DNA of 16,123 bases from CAYPIE01 sp964410665 (GTDB lineage: Bacteria; Planctomycetota; Planctomycetia; Gemmatales; Gemmataceae): the NCBI GenBank assembly GCA_964410665.1, contig CAYPIE010000117.1:1-16123 (forward strand). Reading direction: 5' to 3'. Within the stretch, counting starts at the first letter, position 1; every line of letters begins with the position of its first letter. The notes under the pieces were generated by a model. The model was not told where the DNA came from, searched no databases, and worked only from the letters and a program-made list of their open reading frames with translations. Below, in pieces: positions 1 through 6,255 of the stretch. The translations under genes were made by a program, and so were the position numbers.

Positions 1-1
1 A

Positions 2-562
2 TCAGGAAGCTTGGAGTAACCCGACGATTTGCTCACAGAAAGCGTGAACATCCTGATACCGGACACTCGGGCCGCGCAGGCCCAAACCTAGATCGCGCAT
101 CCGAGCCTCTGGTGGCAAAATCTCTTCGAGATTAGGGCAAGCCTCAACGACAAGAGATCGGAGCCGGTTGTAATCGTTGATGACGGTTTCGGGGACTCCC
201 TGCTCGCGCTGCTTCGCTGTCATACCGGCGGTGTACGCGATCAGGTGGTGGGGCCGGAGGTCACCGGCCGGCATCGCTGCGTCGGCGAGCCAGCGGTGGA
301 ACTTGGACAGGTGCCACTTGTGGCCTTCGTAGGTGCGTTTCGACCGGTGCTTGTGGCACCAATCGAGGAAAGCGTCGAACAATTCGCCGACGGCGAATGG
401 GCCGCTCTCCGCCCGCCTCGGCGGGGGCGGCGCGGCCATGAGTCCGTGATACTTGCGGAACGCGGCGTCTTCGTCGCGCCCGAGGTTGATCTGCCGCCCG
501 TTGATCTGGACGTACCAGAGTCCGCGGGACTTGCGGTAGAACGGCCGGGGATGATGCGCCAT
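2..562 (-). CDS. Truncated or chimeric phage-type integrase (N-terminal part only)
   Basis: This gene encodes 186 residues and stops with TGA at the very edge of the window. Residues about 5-40 (PRPFYRKSRGLWYVQ, then INLGRDEDAAF) resemble the arm-binding N-terminus of planctomycete tyrosine recombinases. Residues about 55-108 (FAVGELFDAFLDW to LRPHHL) look like the SAM-like core-binding domain. Such enzymes normally run to roughly 350-400 residues and end in a catalytic domain with the R-H-R-Y set; none of that is here. From about residue 110 the sequence changes character (TAKQREQGVPETVINDYNRL, later HAFCEQIVGLL) and reads like the end of an unrelated protein. I infer an in-frame fusion left by deletion. 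The ATG start is supported by GGAGG seven bases upstream. It lies beside a broken tRNA gene, as expected of an element edge. It is unlikely to recombine DNA by itself, but could still bind arm sites. Confidence 0.7.
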   Translation of the reverse strand: MAHHPRPFYRKSRGLWYVQINGRQINLGRDEDAAFRKYHGLMAAPPPPRRAESGPFAVGELFDAFLDWCHKHRSKRTYEGHKWHLSKFHRWLADAAMPAGDLRPHHLIAYTAGMTAKQREQGVPETVINDYNRLRSLVVEACPNLEEILPPEARMRDLGLGLRGPSVRYQDVHAFCEQIVGLLQAS

Positions 563-600
563 GGAAGGCCCTCCGAGCAGGCGTGCCGGAAGGCCGTCTC

Positions 601-637
601 ACCCCTGACGGCGAGCCGTGGGAAGCCCGTCAGGGGT
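601..637. repeat. Inverted repeat / hairpin upstream of the integrase
   Basis: ACCCCTGACG (601-610) is perfectly complementary to CGTCAGGGGT (628-637), leaving a 17-base loop. It lies 39 bases before the integrase start, so it would sit in that gene's leader. There is no T-run, so I do not call it a terminator. Its arms contain the CCCTGAC motif that recurs to the right. Confidence 0.6.
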
Positions 638-639
638 AC

Positions 640-659
640 TTCTCTGACATGTCAGAGAA
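640..659. repeat. 20-bp perfect palindrome with repeated half-site
   Basis: TTCTCTGACATGTCAGAGAA is a perfect 20-base palindrome. A further copy of its half-site, TCTCTGAC, lies at 667-674 in direct orientation. Together with the hairpin at 601-637 this gives five copies of CYCTGAC within 72 bases: 603-609, 629-635 inverted, 642-648, 651-657 inverted and 668-674. The symmetry suits a dimeric DNA-binding protein. Integrase arm sites or an operator of the integrated element are the likely readings, and both are inference. Confidence 0.6.
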
Positions 660-675
660 ATTGCTATCTCTGACC

Positions 676-692
676 GGGGGAACCGCTCCCCC
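676..692. repeat. Short GC-rich hairpin
   Basis: GGGGGA (676-681) pairs with TCCCCC (687-692) around a five-base loop. On neither strand is it followed by a T-run, so a rho-independent terminator is doubtful. It lies between the broken tRNA gene and the TGAC repeat cluster, in sequence I attribute to the integrated element. It may simply be structure at the element end. Confidence 0.4.
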
Positions 693-752
693 TAAGATGT
701 TGCTGTTTAAGGTGTTACGTCGATCCGCAGCGGAAGGGATGTAGGTTAGTGA

Positions 753-796
753 TCGGCTCCGGAGGCCGACGCTCTATCCAATTGAGCTACGGAGAC
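753..796 (-). pseudogene. tRNA-Arg(CCG) gene broken after the anticodon arm
   Basis: Reading minus from 796: acceptor 5' strand GTCTCCG, bases TA, D-arm GCTC-AATTGGATA-GAGC, G26, then anticodon arm TCGGC-CTCCGGA-GCCGA with anticodon CCG at 762-760, which reads the arginine codon CGG. All helices that can be checked pair perfectly. After 753 the sequence should give a variable loop, a T-arm with TTCGAAT and a 3' strand matching CGGAGAC. Instead it continues TCACTAACCTACATCCC, and no T-arm or matching acceptor strand is found anywhere down to position 1. The break lies next to the nearly palindromic anticodon arm, a common tyrosine-recombinase target, and 190 bases from an integrase-like gene. 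I infer that the 3' half was displaced by integration or lost by rearrangement. Confidence 0.75.
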
Positions 797-808
797 TTAT
801 TTGGTTGC

Positions 809-836
809 ATTTTATCCCGTCTGGAGGAAAACTCAA
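809..836 (-). promoter_or_regulatory. Sigma-70-like promoter of the tRNA-Arg remnant
   Basis: On the minus strand TTGAGT (836-831) is followed by a 16-base spacer and TAAAAT (814-809). The tRNA 5' end would begin 12 bases after the -10 hexamer, which is close spacing for a stable-RNA promoter. Its survival suggests that the tRNA gene was functional until recently. Confidence 0.55.
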
Positions 837-861
837 GAGGTTCCCCGGACGTCTCAACAGC

Positions 862-2949
862 TTAGCGGGTAGGGATAAACTGCACCGCATCGATGATCAC
901 ATATCCATCAGTTTCCGTATTCTCGACCACCACCTTGCTCATCCTCCCCGCGGCGAACGAGAAAGTACCCAGTGAAACAAACAGGCCGTCGATTGGGGGT
1001 TTTCGCTGTTGGTTAATCATGCGGACCGACTTGCCTTCGGCATGGTGAATCTCCACGGGAACGTTGCGCGCCCGATTGGCATGTGCGGAATACGCAAGCC
1101 GCACCTCATAGCGACCGGCTGTTGGCAACGTCGGGATGAAGCTTGCACGACAGACTCCTTTGTCTTGGTTGCCATCGTGGCGATAGCTGCTCCCAACCAG
1201 CGGGCCGACCGAGGTGCTCTCGCTGTTGAAACCCTTCAACTCTGCCGCCGCATCGTCGATCACGATCCCTTGCAAACTCGCAGGGTCGATCCGGTTCACT
1301 GGCTTGCTCGCTTGCGGTGAACCTTTCCATTCGAGAATCTGACCATCTCTCAGTAGCTGCTTGCGTAAGAGTCCGTAATCAACCTGTTGGACCGGCTTGC
1401 CGGTAGCAATGGCCAAGCTCGCCGCGGTGGCCGCGGATTGGCCGAGGACCATGAAGACCGGTTCCATGCGGATCGATCCATAAGCAATATGGGAAGCAGA
1501 CAAGCATATCGGTACCAGCAGGTTTCGGCATTCGGACTGCTTGGGCACGATGGAGCGATAGCTAATCGGATACGGCGGGAAGCCGCCGATCTGGACGTCG
1601 CCCTCGTTGCGGACGTGACCATTGGTATCCACGTACCGTTGCGTGTTATGTGAATCCATGGTGTATGCCGCCAAGCCGACGGGGTCGGCTGCTTTGCGGC
1701 GACCTTGGCAGTCATGCTGCGTCATCACATAGTCACTCTGCATTCGTCTGGCTTCGCGGACATACAGCTGACTTGGCCATCCGTTGGTTTCGGGGAATTC
1801 ATCCTTGCACAAGCCCCACCGCCCGACCTCTTGACGAATGCGTTTGGGCACACGGGGGTGGTTCGCTAGTGTCCACAACAGCCCTTGTTGATAACGCTGA
1901 TGTTGTCGAACAATCCGAGCTCGGGTGGCATCATCTCCTTCGGGATAGGCATAGTTCTGTCCGATGAAGTCGGTCGAGAAGCCGAGCCGATTATTGATGT
2001 CCGTTTTCCGATTGGGCATGGCCGAATTGGTCCATGGGGTCCCGGTCGAACCGGCATCGAAATTCCGGAACAACAACTCATACCATAACGCGTTGTAACC
2101 TTCGGGCTTGGTAAACGGCACACGGTTCTCGGGGTGATCGGTCAGACACATGCGGAAGTTATACGCCTGAATCCGGTGATCTCCCGAGCCTTCGGAGCCG
2201 GGACCGGTGGGGTCGATGAAGGGGAGCAGTCCGCTGACAGGGTTGCCTGGCTCAATATAGGGATCGATGCCCCGTGCCAATTGGTGCTTGGTTGCGTTCT
2301 TGGTTTGCACCCCGTTGTAGGTCTCCCCATAGGTGGTGTTCGCCTCGCGGCCGACGTGGTAGGAAACCTCAGCCGCGGCCATCAGGTCGCCTTCGTAGGT
2401 GGCATCGATAAACATTTTGCCATGGAAGGTTTTCTCAGATTGCATCGTGATGGCCGTGATGCGGTTTCCTTGCATGTGGACGCCGTTGACCCGGTCGAGT
2501 CGTTCCCCATAGACGACCTTCACGCCCGCTTGCTTGACCATGGTCTCGAACACCTGCTTGGCCACGCTGGGTTCAAAGGTCCACATCGCCTTCTCCCCTT
2601 CGGCAGTACGGGTCTGTCCACCGTCGCGATAGGCCTCGCGTTTTTGCCACTTCCAAGCCGTCGGATTGGCATAATGTTGAGCGATTCGTTCATAAAACGT
2701 GCGTGACAATCCGCCAATCGCGGCCTTGTTGCCGATATCGGTCTGGCCGAGCCCACCACTGGTGAGGCCGCCGAGGCGCGAACCCGGTTCGAGTAACAGT
2801 ACCGACTTGTCCAGGTTCCCAGCCTGGACCGCAGCGATCACCCCTCCCGACGTCCCCCCATAGATGACGATGTCAAAATGGGTCGCCGGGGCGTTGGTGA
2901 AGTTGAACAAGCTGCTGAGCAGTAGCGGAAGCGAAATCAACAGGTTCAT
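862..2949 (-). CDS. Secreted FAD-dependent oxidoreductase with golvesin-like C-terminal domain
   Basis: This gene encodes 695 residues from the ATG at 2949. Residues 1-22 form a signal peptide (MNLLISLPLLLSSLF, cleavage probably near NAPA), so the protein should be exported. Next comes an FAD-binding Rossmann start, DIVIYGGTSGGVIAA (26-40), with the ribose-binding acid in LLLEPG (E54) and the RLGGLTSGG turn typical of the FAD_oxidored family. Roughly the last 120 residues, ending YVIIDAVQFIPTR, resemble the golvesin or xanthan-lyase-type C-terminal beta domain, suggesting carbohydrate or surface binding. The substrate is unknown. A TTG at 3006 would give 19 more residues and a TTGA overlap with the upstream stop. 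I prefer the ATG because the signal peptide starts there, although neither start has a clear ribosome-binding site. It lies 53 bases after the phosphatase gene and is probably cotranscribed. Confidence 0.85.
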   Translation of the reverse strand: MNLLISLPLLLSSLFNFTNAPATHFDIVIYGGTSGGVIAAVQAGNLDKSVLLLEPGSRLGGLTSGGLGQTDIGNKAAIGGLSRTFYERIAQHYANPTAWKWQKREAYRDGGQTRTAEGEKAMWTFEPSVAKQVFETMVKQAGVKVVYGERLDRVNGVHMQGNRITAITMQSEKTFHGKMFIDATYEGDLMAAAEVSYHVGREANTTYGETYNGVQTKNATKHQLARGIDPYIEPGNPVSGLLPFIDPTGPGSEGSGDHRIQAYNFRMCLTDHPENRVPFTKPEGYNALWYELLFRNFDAGSTGTPWTNSAMPNRKTDINNRLGFSTDFIGQNYAYPEGDDATRARIVRQHQRYQQGLLWTLANHPRVPKRIRQEVGRWGLCKDEFPETNGWPSQLYVREARRMQSDYVMTQHDCQGRRKAADPVGLAAYTMDSHNTQRYVDTNGHVRNEGDVQIGGFPPYPISYRSIVPKQSECRNLLVPICLSASHIAYGSIRMEPVFMVLGQSAATAASLAIATGKPVQQVDYGLLRKQLLRDGQILEWKGSPQASKPVNRIDPASLQGIVIDDAAAELKGFNSESTSVGPLVGSSYRHDGNQDKGVCRASFIPTLPTAGRYEVRLAYSAHANRARNVPVEIHHAEGKSVRMINQQRKPPIDGLFVSLGTFSFAAGRMSKVVVENTETDGYVIIDAVQFIPTR

Positions 2950-3002
2950 GAGGAAGTGCCTTGTTGATCGAGGTTGATACCGAGCCAAGGCTTCTCGGTC
3001 GA

Positions 3003-3857
3003 TCAAGAGCTCGGCTTGTCCGTGCCCTTATCGTTGAGCAGGTCCGGCCCTGCCTGGAGTTGATCGACCACAGAGGCATGAAGGTGGCGGTTGGTTGCAA
3101 CTAAGCCATGGGGTTGCTTGAAGCCTTCTCGAAGATAGATCACTGGCGTGCCGCGAAGTTCGGTGACCGTCCCCCCGGCCTCGGTGACCAATAGGTGTCC
3201 GGCAGCAATGTCCCAATCACAAATACCATCCGGGTTGACATAGACATCGGCGTCGCCGCGTGCGACCGCTGCAAGCTTGACCCCTGCCGAGTACGTTTCA
3301 AGCAAGCGGGCGGGGTGGAGACGCGCGTGCGATTCCGCTTTCCGATCGTTTCCCTTCGAATGACTTTGAATCAGGGTGGCCTGGGTCAGCTCGCTGAGGC
3401 TTGACACCTGACAACGCGATGGAGCGTCATCCTTGATGCGGGTCCAACAGCCGCCTCCCAGGGTCGCGTACGTCCAACGGTCCAGGGCGGGTTCGAGTAC
3501 CACCCCGACCAGGATCGTTTGTCCCTGCATGAGGGCGATCATCACCGAGAATTCACCATTCTTTCGAGCGAATCCGCGCGTGCCATCGATGGGATCGACC
3601 ACCCAGCGTCGGACGGCTGACTCGAGCCTTTTCGCTTGGGCAAGGGTCGGGGTTGCCTCCTCCGCACACAAACCATCCTCGGGAAAACTCGCTTGGAGGT
3701 CTTGCAGAATCAGTTCCTGAGAACCGCGATCGACCTCCGTAGAGATGGTGGCAGGGGCGTTTGGGATGGGGACAAAGCGCGTGTATTCATCAGCGACGTA
3801 GGCACCTGCCCGAGCGGCGGCTGCCAACGCAACTTGTAATTCCTGTTCATATGGCAT
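3003..3857 (-). CDS. Inositol-monophosphatase family phosphatase (HisN/CysQ/SuhB-like)
   Basis: The product has 284 residues, a normal length for the family. The metal-binding and catalytic motifs are all present: EVD (41-43), the metal-ligand glutamate in CAEE (66-67), WVVDPIDGT (85-93) with both aspartates, and the C-terminal CDWDIAAG (213-220) followed by TEAGG. These define a Mg-dependent, Li-sensitive type phosphomonoesterase acting in the cytoplasm. The family includes inositol-1-phosphatase, 3'(2'),5'-bisphosphate nucleotidase and histidinol phosphatase. GTRGFARKNGEFSVMIAL is closest in feel to the nucleotidase and histidinol-phosphatase members, but I cannot choose between them. The neighbours do not help: no histidine or sulfate genes are near. 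The ATG at 3857 has only a distant GAGG, so translation may be coupled or SD-independent. Confidence 0.85.
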   Translation of the reverse strand: MPYEQELQVALAAAARAGAYVADEYTRFVPIPNAPATISTEVDRGSQELILQDLQASFPEDGLCAEEATPTLAQAKRLESAVRRWVVDPIDGTRGFARKNGEFSVMIALMQGQTILVGVVLEPALDRWTYATLGGGCWTRIKDDAPSRCQVSSLSELTQATLIQSHSKGNDRKAESHARLHPARLLETYSAGVKLAAVARGDADVYVNPDGICDWDIAAGHLLVTEAGGTVTELRGTPVIYLREGFKQPHGLVATNRHLHASVVDQLQAGPDLLNDKGTDKPSS

Positions 3858-3887
3858 TTGGGAACCATCCCTCGTGACAGGTCGGCC

Positions 3888-3913
3888 GCGGAGCGATTCA
3901 GGGTTCGCTCCGC
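3888..3913. repeat. 8-bp perfect inverted repeat between ABC gene and phosphatase gene
   Basis: GCGGAGCG (3888-3895) and CGCTCCGC (3906-3913) enclose a ten-base loop, eight bases after the ABC gene's stop codon. The stem is strong, but no T-run follows on the minus strand. It could be a processing or mRNA 3'-end protection hairpin, or a weak attenuator, ahead of the phosphatase gene. Confidence 0.5.
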
Positions 3914-3920
3914 TCTCGGG

Positions 3921-6146
3921 CTATGCCTGGGTCGCGTAGTCGTTGAATTCCAGGTACAGCAAATGCTTGTACAAACCGTGGGTCGTGACCAGATCGCGAT
4001 GTTCGCCCTCGGCCTCGACCTGGCCTTCATTGATCAGTACGATCCGATCTGATTTGCGGATCGTCGAGACCCGATGGGGCAGGAATATCACCGTCCGACC
4101 GGGTAAGATCCGAGCCAGAGTATCGTCGATCAAGTCCTTGGTGTTCTCATCCAATGGCTGCACCGGCTCTTCAAGAATCAGCAATGCGGGGTCGCGCAAG
4201 ATGGCACGTGCGAGCGCGATGCGAAACTGTTCGCCAAATCGCAACGAATGGCCCAGATCTCCGATGGTGGTCTGGTAGCCTGCGGGAAGCTTCTGGATAA
4301 ACTGATGGGCATGAGCGGTTTTTGCCGCCTCGATGATCTGCGGCAAGGTGTACGAGGGGTCGCCACAGCTAATGTTGTTGCCGATCGTATCGTTGAAGAT
4401 CAAATTATGCTGAAGCACAACCGCCATCTGGGAGCGAAGGGAATCTCTGGTGACGTAGCGGATGTTTTTTCCGTCGATGCGGATCTCTCCCGAGGTCGGG
4501 TCGAGGAAACGAGGGACTAGATAGACCAAGGCATGCTTCTCTGCTTCCTCGGCACCTACTAAACAGACTTTCTCGCCTGCACGGATGGTGAGATGGACGT
4601 CCTTCAACAGCATCCGGCCGGTGCCGGGTTCGCGTAAGCTCACTCCACGAAACTGGATCGCTTGACGCATCGGCTCGAGAAACTCCGCATCGACAACTTG
4701 TCCGACTTCTCCGCGGCGATCGAGAAACTCAAATATGACGGTGGCTGCTTCGCGTCCGCGGCGGATCACTCGGCGACTGTCCAGCCAGCCCCGCACCGGG
4801 AAATACATGCTGACCAGCACCACGGCGAGTAACACCAGATTAGTGATCCGCGTTCCCTCGGTCAGCACAATCAGTCCGGCAATATACATCATGGCAACCA
4901 AGGTCAACGACGCGACAAGAATCATAAATGCCCGAGCGTTGGCCTCACTACGAAAGCGGCGAAGATTCGCATCTGCATATTCGTTGAGCTGACGTTCCAC
5001 CCGATTCTGATTAAAGAGCTCCATGAGATAACATTTGACCAACCGCATCATCATCATGCTCTCTTGCAGCAGTGCCAGCCGAGTCGACGCTTGTCGCACC
5101 GCCGCATAGCTTCCCCGACGCAGTGCCAACGCGAGCTGACCGCCGAGGAACCACACCATCAGAGCGGCCAAAATAATTGTAACGGCTAACCAAAACTGGA
5201 GTGCCAGAGCAATCACGACTAACACGGCAAACTGCAGCGGATAGCGATACGCTGAAGTTAACCAGACATTTAACGCATGATGGACCGTCTCGGCATGGCG
5301 GGTGAAAATTCCCACCGCCTCACTGGGACCGAGCTTTCGGATCGCCAAGGTTCCTAAGCGATACGTATGGTGATAAATGAGTCGACGTAACCGGGTGATG
5401 GCATCGAGCGAGGACTCAGCCGCCGCATAATTGGTCACAATCATTAAGATGCTTCGAAGCATTGTCAACACGAGCGCCAAGATGAGCAGCCCAGTGAGAT
5501 AACCCCGGTTGGCATCTTTCCCCGTCGGAGGGTTCCAGGCCCAGGAATTCCAGGATGCAATCCAGCCAAGCACTGGACCGGTCCAATCAAAATTGAATCG
5601 GACCACCGGGCTCAACATGCCAAAGTACTCCCGTTTGTCGCTGCCGCTCGACCATGGAAGAACTTGGGCCAGCAGTTGTTGCTGCCGCTCGGCGGAGCTC
5701 TGTCCGGGCGTCGCGCTCGGCAGGTAAAGCTCCGCGGCTTCGGAACCAACCCGCTGGTCCAGCCGGTCGCGGACAAACGCGTGCCAGCGAAGCTCATGTT
5801 CCGGCCCATCGAGGGCGGGCTCGGGCTCTGCCTCGGAAAGCCGTTTCGCAAGGGAGGAGTCGTTCAGTTCCAATGGGGCGATAATGGCGTCACGAGATTC
5901 TTGGGAGAAATCCGTCCAAGTCGCTAGGTAAGATGCGCGTTGATCCGGAGATAAGTCACTAAACGCAGGAATCCGACCCTGAGAAATGAGCAGATCGGCG
6001 AACAGTGCAAGAATCAAGATTAACAGAATATAGATCACCGTCGTAGCCAGCGAACAGAGTGTTGCTGTCCACTTGGGCGTCGGTGTGTAGTCGAGAAAGC
6101 CACGAGCGCGGGCAAATGCTGTTCGGTCCACGGGGGAGACCCTCAT
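3921..6146 (-). CDS. ABC exporter-like protein with degenerate ATPase domain
   Basis: The product has 741 residues from the ATG at 6146. An upstream TTG at 6173 would add nine residues, with no ribosome-binding site for either start. One membrane helix (about 30-55) is followed by some 155 polar residues, probably outside the membrane, then about five more helices (from about 215 to 455). A C-terminal ABC ATPase-like domain spans about 490-740. The half-transporter layout fits lipid or peptide exporters of the MsbA type. The ATPase motifs are abnormal. Walker A reads GAEEAEKHA (531-539), keeping only the first glycine and the lysine. The signature reads LRFGEQ (635-640) instead of LSGGQ. Walker B reads LLILEEP, with Glu replacing the Mg-binding Asp. 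The Q-loop glutamine (VVLQHN) and switch histidine (FLPHRVST) remain. It may be a non-hydrolysing partner in a heterodimer or a protein with a changed role. The reading frame is intact and the fold appears conserved. Confidence 0.8.
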   Translation of the reverse strand: MRVSPVDRTAFARARGFLDYTPTPKWTATLCSLATTVIYILLILILALFADLLISQGRIPAFSDLSPDQRASYLATWTDFSQESRDAIIAPLELNDSSLAKRLSEAEPEPALDGPEHELRWHAFVRDRLDQRVGSEAAELYLPSATPGQSSAERQQQLLAQVLPWSSGSDKREYFGMLSPVVRFNFDWTGPVLGWIASWNSWAWNPPTGKDANRGYLTGLLILALVLTMLRSILMIVTNYAAAESSLDAITRLRRLIYHHTYRLGTLAIRKLGPSEAVGIFTRHAETVHHALNVWLTSAYRYPLQFAVLVVIALALQFWLAVTIILAALMVWFLGGQLALALRRGSYAAVRQASTRLALLQESMMMMRLVKCYLMELFNQNRVERQLNEYADANLRRFRSEANARAFMILVASLTLVAMMYIAGLIVLTEGTRITNLVLLAVVLVSMYFPVRGWLDSRRVIRRGREAATVIFEFLDRRGEVGQVVDAEFLEPMRQAIQFRGVSLREPGTGRMLLKDVHLTIRAGEKVCLVGAEEAEKHALVYLVPRFLDPTSGEIRIDGKNIRYVTRDSLRSQMAVVLQHNLIFNDTIGNNISCGDPSYTLPQIIEAAKTAHAHQFIQKLPAGYQTTIGDLGHSLRFGEQFRIALARAILRDPALLILEEPVQPLDENTKDLIDDTLARILPGRTVIFLPHRVSTIRKSDRIVLINEGQVEAEGEHRDLVTTHGLYKHLLYLEFNDYATQA

Positions 6147-6255
6147 GCCAGCACAATGATCAGGGATGTTCAAAGTGTTAGGCTAGCAAAGCTCAAGCAT
6201 CTTCGCATCCCAGAATCGGCCTGACCGCCGAAGGGAGCTCCCCTAGGACCGTTAC
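6147..6255. other. Intergenic gap between ABC-2 permease and ABC gene, small inverted repeats
   Basis: This 109-base gap holds a ten-base palindrome GGGAGCTCCC (6233-6242) and a small hairpin, TCGGC (6216-6220) with GCCGA (6227-6231), both soon after the permease stop. Neither is followed by a T-run. I find no convincing promoter for the next gene, and whether the two genes share a transcript is open. Confidence 0.35.

Noticed and set aside
245..673. Plus-strand open frame of 142 codons over the integrase
   Set aside because: It is antisense to recognisable integrase sequence, has no family resemblance, and runs through the hairpins upstream of the integrase.
1..752. An intron splitting the tRNA-Arg, with the 3' exon further left
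   Set aside because: I searched by eye for a T-arm and a strand matching the acceptor in 1-752 and found neither, and the break lies after the anticodon stem rather than in the loop where bacterial tRNA introns sit. A distant 3' half outside the window is not excluded.
3888..3913. Rho-independent terminator between the ABC gene and the phosphatase gene
   Set aside because: The stem is good but no T-run follows on the transcribed strand, so it is listed only as an inverted repeat.
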